Shown here: piece after piece, positions 20,571-31,263 of the stretch
How positions within the stretch are numbered: the first letter of the stretch is position 1
Layout: each line of letters opens with the position of its first letter
Origin: Gonocerus acuteangulatus
Lineage: Eukaryota; Arthropoda; Insecta; Hemiptera; Coreidae
Reading direction: 5' to 3'
Length of the DNA stretch: 64,000 bases
Assembly: GCA_946811695.1 (NCBI GenBank)
Contig: OX328131.1
Location: 8,509,326 to 8,573,325, forward strand
Notes under the pieces: generated by a model
The model's input: only the letters and a program-made list of their open reading frames with translations
Databases searched by the model: none
Told to the model about the DNA's origin: nothing
Made by a program: the position numbers and the translations under genes

Positions 20571-21258
20571 AAAGTCCGTCACGCAGGAGCTGCATAACCA
20601 ATAATAATGCTCTTTCCTCACAATTGGGTAGTGTCGAGTGCATTCCTGAATAATTTGCATAAAATAACCTATATAGATAAATAAAATAAAAACATAAATA
20701 ACAACTGTTTCAATTAAATTCGAACATAGTAAAAAGTAAATCCCCCCCTCCGATAGACCGATTTAGTTAATTTTTACAACACTTCTTCCTTATTAGATAC
20801 CTAGGACGTATACCGCGTTTCGTTACAATACAGCAGAAATTACGACCGGTATGAGCAAATTAGTAATTTGGGTCCGGAGTAAACTCCCCCTTCTAGTCAA
20901 CCGATTTAGTTTATTTTTACAACACGTTTTTCTCTTCAGTTGAACACAACATATACCGAGTTTCGTTGAAATGTAACAAAAATTACGACTGGTATTGGCA
21001 AATAACTACTTTGGCTCCGGAGTAACCCCTCCCTCCGGGTGGACCGATTTTGTTGGTTAACGAACTCGATCAATCGTTTGATGGGGGAATACTATATACC
21101 AAGTTTCGTGGCGAAAAAACATATATAACTATATATATATAACTGGGGTAATTTTTGGTGTCTACTAGGTAGGATCGATAAAGATTCGAAGAAATTTTTC
21201 AAAAATTCCGTGATGAGTGCAACGTCAATAGCTACTTTCCTTCGGAGGAAAGTGCTAA
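20571..21258 (+). mobile_element. HINE/DINE-1-like element, family E (copy 1)
   Basis: Begins AGTCCGTCACGCAGGAGCTGC and ends with the hairpin CTTTCCTTCGGAGGAAAG and TGCTAAAA. The motif CACTTTCCTC-like near the start is inverted at the end. Internal modules of about 145 bp carry CCGATTTAGTTAATTTTTAC and GAGTTTCGTTGAAAT. The short TA core is near 21.12 kb. Confidence 0.7.
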
Positions 21259-21390
21259 AATGGACGTTCGGTGTTTTGCCAATAGACCATATTCCACACA
21301 CTTACAATAAGATGGTTATTTTTTATTTCATTACCAAAATAAGGACTAGATATAATTTCTATGGCAAAACAACGTTTGCCGGTCCGGCTA

Positions 21391-21447
<57 letters not shown>
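21391..21447. repeat. (TA)n microsatellite
   Basis: About 57 bp of TA. It follows the sequence GGTCCGGCTAGTATATAT. Confidence 0.9.
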
Positions 21448-21450
<3 letters not shown>

Positions 21451-21536
21451 GCGTGTAATAATTATTTATTATGATTTTAATTTGATGAAAAACCATTATT
21501 TTTTTTAATTAATGAAAAAGAAAAAAATATTATCAA

Positions 21537-21963
21537 CTAGCTGTTACCCATTGTGCCATGCTACACCTAATTTCTGTCTGTGACTCTCCCCGTATTAAGA
21601 TCTGTTTGATACCTAATTGTCTATACCCAGTTACGAAAATCGGTCAAACGATGTGAATTTGTTTTAATTCATAATGATACCCGGGAGGGGCCAGCACAAC
21701 AGCACTTAATCTAACAGCCGACAGAGGCCAGTAGTTGTCGATTCAAAATGGCCGTCAGTTATTCGTCAGTTCAGTGTAGCCAATTTTTCTTGAACAAAAC
21801 ATTTAACCTTTTGACCAAATTTTGAATTATGACTATTTTGACCTAGCCTAGGAAATTTCTCATTTTTGACCTACCTGCGTGCCAAGGTCAAACGGTGTAG
21901 ATTTGTATAAGGACGAAACAAATAAATAAATATACAGACACGTGATTTTTATTTATATATAGA
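21537..21963 (-). mobile_element. Helitron-like element, family F (copy 3)
   Basis: On the minus strand it runs from TCTATATATAAATAAAAATC to GGGTAACAGCTAG followed by T. It carries the hairpin GTGTAGC ATG GCACA before the end. Non-coding. Confidence 0.82.
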
Positions 21964-22399
21964 TGTACCACATAGAATATCAGAGAACCTAATATACAAG
22001 TAATTAGGTAATGTTAATATGAAATTATTTACATATGTATTATTTTTCTTTTACATAAAATGTAAAAAACAAATTAAGGTTAGCTAAAGTACTCCTACAA
22101 TGCTGATTATCTAAACATAAAACCTATGGAAATATTACTCCTGTAGGGGCCAAAATAGAAAAATAAAATTATGTTCTTCACTTTGAAATTATTAACTTTT
22201 ATATAAAAATACATTATTTATTAATATTCAAAGATATTAAACATAGATATGCATTCATATCGTCGTTACAAATGCAAAGTATCGAATGTGAAAATCACCA
22301 CTTTTCAGAGTGGAAAAGCGTTTATTCATAACTTTTTTTTTGGACAGTTAAATATTCGGCAGATTTGACCTTTTGACAGTGGAATACTTTCCCTTAGAG

Positions 22400-23009
22400 C
22401 AGGGGTCTCCAAAGTACGGCCCGAGGGCCACATCCGGCCCGCGGACAGATTTTGTCCGGCCCGCGGAGAGCTAGCATACTTGAAAACTCCTTTTAGAGAA
22501 CATATTTTTTATAGCTTTTTAAGGAGGTACGCACTATTTTATTTCACAACAGTGTCATAGGAACTGACTTGTGGTTGCGCCACTAGCCTTCTTATATATT
22601 CCAATTACTGCCATCTAGAAGTGAGTGGAAGACACCAGAACTTTCTCGAACCAACGAGATTATTCTGTACGTGCTATTAGCGGCATCTGTTAGCGATAGA
22701 AGGTACTACCTATTTCCGCTTGTGTCCACCAGATGTCGTGTCACACTACTCCTCATGGCTCGTACTCTACGACTAATCTAGAAATTACAGATAATGACAG
22801 GAAAATTAATAATATGCAGTGTTGCCGTTTTGCGGACTTTAGTCCGATTTGCAGCCTTTTTAAACGTTGCGTACGTTTTCGGACTTTTTTTTTCATCAGT
22901 GGACTATTTCACTTTTTACCACCGGCAACAATGATAATATGGTTTTGGCCCTCGGAACCTACTGGAGTAATCAGTATGGTCCTAAGGCTGGAAAGTTTGG
23001 AGACCCCTG
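22400..23009. mobile_element. hAT MITE
   Basis: Ends are CAGGGGTCTCCAAAGTACGG and TTTGGAGACCCCTG. An exact 8-bp duplication CCTTAGAG flanks them (22392-22399 and 23010-23017). GGCCCGCGG-rich subterminal DNA is typical of hAT elements of this type. It holds a second hAT MITE. Confidence 0.93.
22817..22933. mobile_element. small hAT-like MITE nested in the hAT MITE
   Basis: CAGTGTTGCCG at the left faces CGGCAACAATG at the right, one mismatch. The 8-bp duplication ATAATATG flanks it exactly (22809-22816 and 22934-22941). The element is 117 bp with a small inner inverted repeat (GCGGACTTTAGTCCG). Confidence 0.8.
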
Positions 23010-23264
23010 CCTTAGAGTGATCGAAGATTCAAGAATTCGCCGTACATAAGTCCAGCAGGAATTAGTAAAGATTGCAAATAAAAGATGCATTTTCACATTC
23101 GTTACTTTGCATTTGTATCGACGATATGTGCCTTATAATCTTATATTTGAGTATTGTGGTACTGTAAATTTGGGAATGTTTGCTCGAAACACAATTATAA
23201 TTAATAAATCGAGACAATATTAATTTTATTTAAATTGTAACGTCTATTATAATTAACTGAGAAT

Positions 23265-23400
23265 TTTAGGTTACCTCCCTTTTCTAGTCTGGATGTGGTT
23301 GATGCCTTTTCTTTTTTCTAAAGAAAAGCCACTACCATATAGTGGAAATCGAACCCACGAGCCTTGGCACGGAGTGTAAAGATTTAAACTTTTTTCATTG
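23265..23400 (-). mobile_element. tRNA-derived SINE, family C
   Basis: Minus strand shows GTGGGTTCGATTTCCACT (B-box) and AAAGAAAAGGCATCAACC, then a tail matching CCTAAAATTCTCAGT. Similar copies are at 43.1 kb (minus) and 62.4 kb. Confidence 0.65.
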
Positions 23401-23799
23401 GTTGTTGTGGATGTCTTTGTGATGAATGTGTGAGGTTTACGCGACTCCTGTGTTAATCACTCATATTCCCAACAATCCACAGTACATCCATCCTAGGATA
23501 TAGTAGATTATGAATGAACGTCTGATATATCTGCTAAAGGAAGTCAGGAGGCCAAGGCAGCGGAGTCCTTGTTCTAGACCGGCTTTTAGGGTTAATCGTA
23601 GCTGTAATCATAGCTGGTCGTATGCACTTTATACAACCTCCAAGTAGGCTGTGGTAGGGATTAGAACATGTTGGCAAAATACGTGGACCATTCGTATACA
23701 AATATTCTAACGAACACATCCAATCGATCATAAATTTAAAATTTCAATTTTAAATTTATGACGGATCGATAACTATCGATCAGCTGACTATTTGACACC

Positions 23800-24015
23800 A
23801 TATTGGATTCGTTGAGTCAATGACCAGTCTAGACGAGGCCCTGTTAGTGGAAGGTTCCATTCCTCAGGTTGAGGCTGAATTTAATGTTTAAGAATGTTCC
23901 CCTGAAGAGGCACCAAAAGGGCGCGAAACATGTAGGGAAGATAAATAAAAAGTGTAAAAGTGTGTGGCGATATTTTATTGACCTTCCGCCTTATTCGCCA
24001 GTTATATATATTTGA
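23800..24015 (+). mobile_element. family L inverted-repeat element, one end
   Basis: Contains CCAGTCTAGACGAGGCCCTG, then CCCTGAAGAGGCACCAAAAG and GCGAAACATGTAGGG, ending GACCTTCCGCCTTATTCGCC. The same blocks are at 37.5 kb (as a palindrome) and at 43.3-44.5 kb. Confidence 0.6.
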
Positions 24016-24059
24016 GCTAAGGGTCATTTAATGAATAATTAGAAATAAACTGTGATTTG

Positions 24060-24208
24060 TCCACTCCAAGACACACACTCCAATTCTAAGAAAAACGGGA
24101 AAAAGGAAATAAAATTATATACATAGTAGCGTTAATTTTAATGAAACATTATCTAACGAAATAAAATAACTACTTATCTACCGTGAAGAAGCACGGGCAT
24201 TCAGCTAC
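24060..24208 (+). mobile_element. Helitron family G 3' end
   Basis: The sequence AGTAGCGTTAATTTTAATGA, then AGAAGCACGGGCATTCAGCTAC, matches the ends at 50.4, 56.9 (minus) and 58.8 kb, which finish in CTAG. Here the last base is C, a likely mutation. Confidence 0.65.
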
Positions 24209-24260
24209 TGATTAATAAAAGTACAATCACCCAACACAATAAAAGTGGAAGTGCTTCGAC

Positions 24261-24638
24261 ATACGGAAAACTCTTACGCCTGATTTATGGACCTCTTAGG
24301 GAAGGGGAAGTCTGGAGGCGGCGTAGGAATCGGGAGTTGTACGACCTATACGGAGATTTGGATGTAGTCCGGTACATTAAAATTGGGATACTTGGCTGGG
24401 CTGGACTTGTTGTTCGTATGACAGAAGAAGGGATTCCCAGGAAAGCTCTGGAAGGCCATTTGGACCGCACCAGAAGAAGAGGAAGACCAAGACTTAGATG
24501 GGATGATGCAGTAGCTGCTGATTCGAGGAGTCTTCTTAATACCCCAAACTGGAAGGCGGCGACATGTGATCGAGCTAGATGGAGGAAGCTCTTGGAGGAG
24601 GCCAACACCCAACTCGGGTTGTAGCGCCATTAAAGTAA
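24261..24638 (+). mobile_element. 5'-truncated RTE-type LINE copy with 13-bp target duplication
   Basis: The 13-bp repeat GAAGTGCTTCGAC lies at 24248-24260 and 24639-24651, exactly flanking the fragment. The 3' end is short (about 14 bp after the stop codon), without poly-A, as in RTE-type elements. Confidence 0.85.
24262..24624 (+). pseudogene. RTE-type LINE reverse transcriptase, C-terminal end
   Basis: The open frame runs from the left target duplication to TAG at 24622-24624. It reads LLRLIYGPLREGEVWRRRRN, ELYDLYGDLDVVRYIKIGIL, GWAGLVVRMTEEGIPRKALE and GRPRLRWDDAVAADSRSL. The motif RW(A/G)GH-like plus GRPRLRWDD is known from the C-termini of RTE-clade and related LINE proteins. The catalytic RT motifs lie upstream and are missing. 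The frame is uninterrupted, so the insertion may be young. Confidence 0.85.
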
Positions 24639-25014
24639 GAAGTGCTTCGACCCCGCATCTCCGTAGGTGAAAATTGGTCACACTATCCATCATAGCATTG
24701 GAAGACCTGTTTTTGAGGATAGCAAGCTTGTTCAGGAATGTGCTTAAATATGCTGCTCCTGCGTGAGTGACCTTATAAATTAGCCAAATCTGTATAATTT
24801 AGTCTTCAAATGTGTATAATTTTGCATATATGTCCTTTGCATATAATTATTAATACGAAAATGTGTATTTTCAAGAATACAGCTAACTAAGATAATCGCT
24901 AATCTATTATCAATTGCTATGAGTCGTGTTATGAGCGAGGCGATACTAGATTATTTATTAATGTTTTTGCAATATATGCGACAAAACATATAGATTGGTA
25001 TCTTTGTGGGAGTT

Positions 25015-25128
25015 ATTATACAGGCTGTCCCACGTTGAGATGTCATAACTTCAAGGGTTTATTCTGCACCTCATTTGTAGTTCAGGGACGCCGAAATGAG
25101 CGTCCTATCTCAACATGTAGCAGAGCCA
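25015..25128 (+). mobile_element. mariner-like terminus fragment (TACAGGSTGTCCC type)
   Basis: TATACAGGCTGTCCCACGTT is followed by GAGATGTCATAACTTCAAGG and TAGTTCAGGGACGCC. The same end occurs inverted at 61.06-61.19 kb. The superfamily assignment is inferred from the terminal sequence style only. Confidence 0.4.
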
Positions 25129-25154
25129 TTCAAACTTTTGTCTATTTTCAAAAC

Positions 25155-26224
25155 TATTGGGTTTTCTTATGAAAAACTGTGTGTTCCGGATTTCTGGTCT
25201 ATGCCTCAAAAGTTGCCTTATTTAATAGGCTTTAAAATGGTACCCTGTTGTTTTAAAAACAAAAATTACTTAAGTCTATTTTTTCTGATTTATAAGTCAA
25301 AACCATACATTTGCTTTAGAGCGAAGAAGCCATTACCAACACATTATTTAATTTCACGCAAATATGGCGATGTCCCATCCCCCCAACATTAGGTACACAC
25401 ACTTTTTGCTCTGATTAAGGATTAGGGGATACTTTGGAAAGAGTGAAAGATGACAGAAGAACATATTTGAAATAATCACAATTATTGTTATTATTTTAAC
25501 ACAATAAATACAGATCTTATAATTTTATACTTTGAGGGTCTTGTTTTATAAAATTTCTATTTATTCTATTCTATTTAATAAAATTAGACACTACAATTTC
25601 TGCTTATAAGTTATTGCTTATAAGTAACTGGGTTATTCATTTTATAAAACAAGACCCTCAAAGCATGAAAATATAACATCTGTATTTATTACGTTAACAA
25701 TAATTCTGATTATTTCCAAAATGTTCCTCTGTCATCTTTCACTCTTTCCAAGGGTCCCCTAATCCTTAATCAGAGCAAAAAGTGTGTGTACCTAATGTTG
25801 GGGAGATGAGACATCACCATATTCGCGTGAAATTAAATAATGTGTTGGTAATGGCTTCTTCACACTAAAGCAAATGTTTTGGTTTTGACTTAGAAATCAG
25901 AAAAAATGGACTTAAATAATTTTTGTTTTTAAAACAACAGGGTACCATTTTAAAGCTTATTAAATAAGGCAACTTTTGAGGCGGAGGCAAACCGCTAAGT
26001 CTACAAATAGCTGATTAAGAAAATATTGAATGAGTTAATAAAACCCTAATAACAATAGCTCACATCTATATGGCTCTTAGTGTAGCTTCTAATTTACATG
26101 ACAACATTTCAATAACTAGTGTTTCTTATTGGAAATTTAATGTAGATTCTAAAGATGTGGTCGTCATTTACGATACGTAGACCAGAAATCCGGAATACAC
26201 AGTTTTTCATAAGAAAACCTAATA
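25155..26224. mobile_element. long foldback element, family I
   Basis: Two arms of about 400 bp face each other across a short AT-rich centre near 25.57-25.62 kb. The left arm begins GGGTTTTCTTATGAAAAACT and the right arm has its inverted copy, plus about 200 bp (from GGCGGAGGCAAACCG) not in the left arm. Pieces recur at 56.6-56.87 and 59.8-59.96 kb. No coding is seen. Confidence 0.8.
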
Positions 26225-26616
26225 AAGTGTAGTAAAATGAAATATTAATGATGATGAAATATTAATGAATAGTGGCCTATTCTTAAACGTCAAAGGACTA
26301 CTTCGTCCTTTGTGTACTAGATACTAGATAATAGATTACGTGGGCTATTAATCCACTAGAGACAGGTTCCAATGAAGGCTTGTTCCGATGATCTGTTCCT
26401 AGTTAATGGAATAGTTAGAATCTTGAATGGACTTTGGTATCATTCATAATGTTCTCTCATTTATCATTCATCAATGACTGAGCTACAACCAAGAAAGTTT
26501 GTAGTAAATCCTTTCCTTTTTCCTGAAATACTAAAATATTTATATGATTTCTCCTGAATATCGTCCTTGTCTCCCAGCCACCGCATCCTGTATTTCAGTC
26601 GTCTGTTAATATTAGT
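26225..26616. other. no gene recognised
   Basis: About 390 bp of AT-rich DNA without a family signature, target of the SINE that follows. Confidence 0.5.
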
Positions 26617-26626
26617 CCAATAAGCG

Positions 26627-26826
26627 CCAACGGAAATATCCACGTTGGATGCACCGGTGCACATTGATCACCGAAGTTAAGCAACGTCGGGCATGGCCAG
26701 TACCTGAATGGGTGACCGACCACGTGCTGTTTGCATTATAAAAGGGTAGCAACCTGTAGATAGCCCGGCATAAGTAGCCCATTTGTTGATACACCGATAA
26801 AAATACAGAAAACAAAATACAACTAG
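26627..26826 (+). mobile_element. 5S rRNA-derived SINE (SINE3 type)
   Basis: The first 110 bp resemble a whole 5S rRNA: start CCAACGGAAATATCCACGTT, then the internal control region GATCACCGAAGTTAAGCAAC and GTCGGGCATGGCCAGTACC, then GAATGGGTGACCG. A block equivalent to the CTGGGAATACC of insect 5S is missing. About 90 bp of unrelated body follow, ending in an A-rich tail. A 10-bp duplication CCAATAAGCG flanks it (26617-26626 and 26827-26836). The duplication and body argue for a SINE and not a 5S gene. Confidence 0.8.
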
Positions 26827-26919
26827 CCAATAAGCGGCTCCAATATAGTTATACTCGTCCTAAAAGAACGGGATAACATGCGAACCATTCCTACATGAGC
26901 GTCTGAATAAAACTTCTTC

Positions 26920-27058
26920 ATTTTTGAGGTTTCTTCCCTCCCTCCATAGGAAGGAAACCCGCTTATGAGGTTCACCTCATGATGCAATCCGGAAGTGATG
27001 ATACGAAAATTTCATGTTTCAGATCCCATCGATCCATAATATAACGGCGATGAAATTA
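26920..27058. mobile_element. HINE-like element, family D end fragment
   Basis: TTCCCTCCCTCCATAGGAAG, CCCGCTTATGAGGTTCACCT and TTTCAGATCCCATCGATCC match the left part of the copies at 15.7 and 19.2 kb. The Helitron next to it begins where the TA core should be. Confidence 0.6.
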
Positions 27059-27059
27059 G

Positions 27060-27390
27060 TATATATATGTATATACATAAAATCACGTGTCTCTCTGATT
27101 GTCCATCTGTTTGTTTTTTCCTTGTACAAATCCTTGTTCGACCGATTTTGACCAAACTTGGGACACAGGTAGGCCTTGATACGAGGAATCTCCTAGGGTC
27201 GGTCAAAATAGTCAAATTTGGTCAAAAGGTCAAAAGTTTTGGTGAAGAAAAATTGGCTACACTGATCCATTCAGATTCTGACGGCCATTCTGAATAATGT
27301 CTAAAAATTGAGTTTTTGATCTTGTTGATAATTAGAAGAACTCAAACTCTTCGATAGCTTTTACATCATTATCTAATCGACCACTGGTCG
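27060..27390 (+). mobile_element. Helitron-like element, family F (copy 4, 3'-truncated)
   Basis: Has TATATACATAAAATCACGTG, then GACCGATTTTGACCAAACTT and GGTCAAAATAGTCAAATTTG. The CTAG end is missing and the match stops near 27.39 kb. Confidence 0.7.
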
Positions 27391-27534
27391 CCGTGAGCAG
27401 TTTATACTTTAGCATCAAAGTATAAACTAACCCGTCTCTAGGACAAGGCAGCTATTTAAGTACAGGGTAGAGATGGTCGATCTGAATCGATCTTATAAAA
27501 GATCGATTTTAAGACACGGTATATCGATTTCTTT

Positions 27535-28030
27535 AAATCTATCTCTAAAGGCCGAACTTTTTAAAGAACCGATCTCCAATGGCCGATCTTTTTAATGAAT
27601 CGATATCTAAGGGCCGATCTTTTTAAAGAATCGATCTTCAAGGGCCTATCGTTTTAAAGAAGCGATCTCTATGGGTCAATCATTTGATAGAATCGATCTC
27701 CAAGGGCCGATCTTTTAATAGTATCGATCTCCAAGGGCCGATCTTCTTAAAGAATCGATCTCCAAGGACCGATCTTTTTAAAGAATCGATCTCTAAGGGT
27801 TTATCTTCTTAAAGAATCGATCTCCAAGGGCCGATCTTTTTAAAGAATCGATCTCCAAGGGCCGATCATTTAATAGAATCGATCTCCAAGGGCCAATCTT
27901 CTTAAAGAATCGATCTCTAAGGGCCGATCTTTTTTAACGAATCGATCTCCACGGGCCAATCTTTTTAAAGAATCGATCTCTAAGGGCCCATCTTTTTAAA
28001 GAATCGATCTCCAAGGGCGATTCTAGAATG
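27535..28030. repeat. 31-bp minisatellite, about 16 copies
   Basis: The unit is GAATCGATCTCCAAGGGCCG plus ATCTTTTTAAA, at steps of 30-32 bp with moderate divergence. It sits in an element starting near 27466 with AGAGATGGTCGATCTGAATC. Related sequence is at 51.04-51.24 kb. Confidence 0.88.
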
Positions 28031-28396
28031 TGAATCGATTCGAATCGAAATGAAATACAAATTTCGTAAGTAATTGTAAGTAAACGTTAAATCTATCCAT
28101 ATCGAAGATCGATCTATTTTATAGAACGATCTTCTGGATGGTATTGCCATAATTCTATTTCTATACAAGAAGAATTGATTCGCCTTTCCTCCTTCTATAA
28201 ACAGGAAAATATAAACAATGGTGAAGTATAGACACTTCCTCCCTAGTCTTGACGGAAATAGATCACATGTGGGTGGAAATTCACAATTCAGGGGATTAGC
28301 AGCAATAGCATAAATATAAACCAGCTGATGACGTCCATGTCATGACGAAATCCAAATTTCATGTTTCAGTACATGAAAAAAACAGCAGTTCAAATA

Positions 28397-28406
28397 ATAT
28401 ATATTT

Positions 28407-28469
<63 letters not shown>

Positions 28470-28492
28470 GTATATATATATATATACATAAA
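28397..28492. repeat. (TA)n microsatellite with TATG/CATA interruptions
   Basis: Nearly continuous TA-rich DNA ahead of a family F Helitron copy. Confidence 0.85.
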
Positions 28493-29903
28493 TAAATCAC
28501 GTGTCTGTCTGTTTGTCCGTTTATCTGCTTGCAGTCCAGGCAACGAACAGTTATAGATGCGAATTTTTGGAACACAATTTTTGACTTCGTAACTTTGTTT
28601 GGGCTGGACAGGAGGAGAACATATCAAAAGTCCTTGCCCGTAGCCATTGTGCCGGGTGACAGGGGGGGTTTAGAAGGTCCCATTTTTCGGGTTTTCACTT
28701 ATATCTCGGAGACCCTGCGTCCTAGCGACATGATTATTCTATAACAAATGAAAGCTGATTAAATTTCCTACAAGTTCTAGTCAATACAGTTTTTTGAGAT
28801 ATCTTTAGTTTTCGAAATATCCGGTCTTGAATGTCTGTCATTTTGGGGAAAACACAAAAACTAAAACTGTTTTCAAGTTTGAAGGAAAATAGCAAAGTTC
28901 TATATATTCTTGAAGGGAATGGAATGCTCTACAACCCTATAACCGACATTTATTTTTTGGGTATATCGTTAAAGTGTTATCCGGTCGAAAAGAGCAAAAA
29001 GTGTATTTTTTGCCAAAATGACAGACATTCAAGGCCGGATATTTCGAAAACTAAAGATATCTCGAAAAACATTATCGAGTTGAACATGTAGCATATTTAA
29101 TCAGATTTCATTTGATATAGAATAATCATGTCGCTAGGACGCAGGGTTTCCGGGATATAAGTGAAACCCTGGAAAATGGGACTTTCTAAACCCCCCCTCT
29201 CCCCCGACACAATGGCTACGGGCAAGGACTTTTGATATGTTTACCTCCTATCCAGCCCAAACAAAGTTACGAAATCAAAAATTGTGTTCCAAAAATGTTC
29301 ACGTATAGCTGTTTTAAAGCATTTGTTGCCTGGAGTGTTGTCTGTTTGTTCATTATACAAATCTACACCGTTTGACCGATTTTGACCAAACTTGGCTTAT
29401 AGGTAGATCATGGTAGGGAAATCTCCTAGGCTAGGTCAAAATAATCAAATTTCAAAATTTGGTCAAAAGGTCAAACGTTTTGTTGAAAACAAATATGCTA
29501 CACTGAACAATTCATATTCATTTTGAATAATGTTTCAAATTTATTTGTTGATGTTGTTGATAATTAGAATAACTCGAACTCATTGATGACTTTACATCAT
29601 TATATAATCATGTAATGCAGTTTATTTCAATTTAATATCAACAGTCACTGTCTAACTAAGGACTGCTAGCCTTTCTTTGATAAGAGCTATCTACTCGCGG
29701 GCTGTGTTGCTGGCCTCTGTCGGCTGTTTTATGAATTGCTGTGGTGCTGGTTTCTGCCGTCTGCTTTATGAATTAATTGACAGATATAAACAAATTCACA
29801 CCATTTGACCGATTTTGACGTAACTAGGTATCAGGTAGATCTTGATGCCGGGAGAGTCATATGCAGAAAGTAGGTGTAGCATGGCACACTGGGTAACAGC
29901 TAG
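28493..29903 (+). mobile_element. Helitron-like element, family F (copy 5), interrupted
   Basis: ATCACGTGTCTGTCTGTTTG is seen at about 28496-28515. The rest of the Helitron follows from 29337 (GTTGTCTGTTTGTTCATTAT) to GGGTAACAGCTAG at 29891-29903. The middle 0.8 kb is a foldback insertion. The 5' TC end is obscured by the TA run. Confidence 0.75.
28533..29336. mobile_element. foldback element inside a Helitron
   Basis: Almost the whole 0.8 kb is palindromic. The left arm (TCCAGGCAACGAACAGTTAT, TTTGACTTCGTAACTTTG, GTCCTTGCCCGTAGCC) is mirrored in the right arm (GGCTACGGGCAAGGAC and so on to GTTGCCTGGAG). Its centre is near 28.94 kb. The open frame at 28.83-29.09 kb lies in the arms and has no family signature. 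Confidence 0.82.
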
Positions 29904-29914
29904 TATATATATAA

Positions 29915-30252
29915 AATTGGTCCCGTAACAGGCTATAAGGGTCCTTATGGGCCCTCTAATTAGAGGTATCTAATTCATGACCATATGGTACACTAGGGAG
30001 ATAGTGTGGTCAGTACTATGCTCCAGCCGACTGATTTTCCCTTTGCTGCTTTGACTGCTAGGGTCATTAGCACCAAGGTACACATTAATTCTTTTTTTGG
30101 TGTGTGTTTAACGGCTTATCAACTATTGGGCTATTAACATCGAGTACCCATTAATAAATTAATTAAAGGCTATGTTGGCCTAGGGACGGTCAGGGAGGCC
30201 GAATCCAATCCATGAACTAAGACACTAGAAGATAAAAATCTTTTGTGCTTTG
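29915..30252 (-). mobile_element. tRNA-derived SINE, family B, headless
   Basis: On the minus strand the body (CTAGTGTCTTAGTTC, CCTGACCGTCCCTAGGCC) and tail (TGTTACGGGACC) are present without the tRNA head. About 60 bp near 30.09-30.15 kb (TTTAACGGCTTATCAACTA) is extra relative to other copies. Confidence 0.8.
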
Positions 30253-30317
30253 AATACATGTTCTAGGACACTAATTTCTGCACATTTTGGTATTAAGGAA
30301 TCTATAAGCAATCAGGT

Positions 30318-30446
30318 ATTAGTTGGGATTCGGCTACGAAAACATCAATACGATTTTTGTAAAAAAAAACTAATGTTTTTACAAAAAATCTATAAGATTT
30401 TTTACAAAAATCGTATTGATGTTTCTTTAGCCGAATCCCAACTAAT
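30318..30446. mobile_element. 129-bp hairpin MITE
   Basis: The arms ATTAGTTGGGATTCGGCTAC and its inverted partner leave only a short A-rich centre. Family unknown. The motif AGCCGAATCC is also seen near 14.44 kb. Confidence 0.75.
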
Positions 30447-30462
30447 CCCTGACTACTCATCA

Positions 30463-31263
30463 CTAGAGCCCGGAAGATAGGCATTTATTTTTGATTAAAA
30501 TAGGCAGGCAAAAAGGCACTTGAAATACTGAAAATAGGCAGTATTGTAATTAAAATAGGCATTTATTAGGAGTGAAGGCAAAGAGGAATCTCACTCATTA
30601 TTAATGAAAATATGTATTTTAAATACTCATTCATTTCTTTATTATCAATTTATCACAGAATTTATTTACTTTCCCTTCTTACAAGTAACAACAAGATGCT
30701 TTTTCAAAGTATCAACTCTCATAGACCTTCTAAGAAAAAAAAATGTTTTTCATTATGGAAAAACTTCCTCTGCATTATCTTATCATTTCTAAATCCGGAA
30801 TACCAGGTAACTAACTACACCACTGTCACAGCAAAAGGGGTGTGAGGAAGGAGACGTACTTCTCTCATCCTCTCTCTTTCCTCCTATTCATTATGCCTGT
30901 GCATTCCTTCTACCAAGGAAGGCTCTGTTATTTACAGAGGGTCAATCCACGGGTTGGGAAAATAAGCTTTCGAATTGACATTTGTGACGGCAAAATGTAA
31001 TTTAATTTGTGAAACTTTTTTTGTTTTCGACGAACTGAAATACGAAATTCGTTATGTGCTTTTTAAAATGTTTAAATCGCAGAAAAAAATTGCATAACGA
31101 GCAAAAGAGGCAAAAAAAGGCTTTAAATCTTAAAATAGCCAAAATAGGCAAAATAAAAATTGTCTCTACACTTCCTAAATGCACGGAAACATATTTATTT
31201 CTATCTGATACTTCAATATATCCATTCAGATAAAAAAGGCATTTTCCCTAACTTCCGGGCTCT
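30463..31263. mobile_element. hAT MITE (AGAGCCCGGAAG type)
   Basis: Ends CTAGAGCCCGGAAG and CTTCCGGGCTCT, with the 8-bp duplication ACTCATCA at 30455-30462 and 31264-31271. The interior has many AAATAGGCA motifs and no coding. Non-autonomous. Confidence 0.88.

Larger units (their letters stand above)
22258..23130. mobile_element. inverted-repeat MITE interrupted by a hAT MITE
   Basis: Arms near 22258-22300 and 23083-23130 are inverted copies (CAAATGCAAAGTATCGAATG and its partner). The hAT MITE at 22400-23009 sits in the centre. The exact ends were not resolved. Confidence 0.55.

Noticed and set aside
26627..26737. Genuine 5S rRNA gene
   Set aside because: A conserved block near the 3' end is missing, the 3' flank is a SINE body and a target duplication is present.
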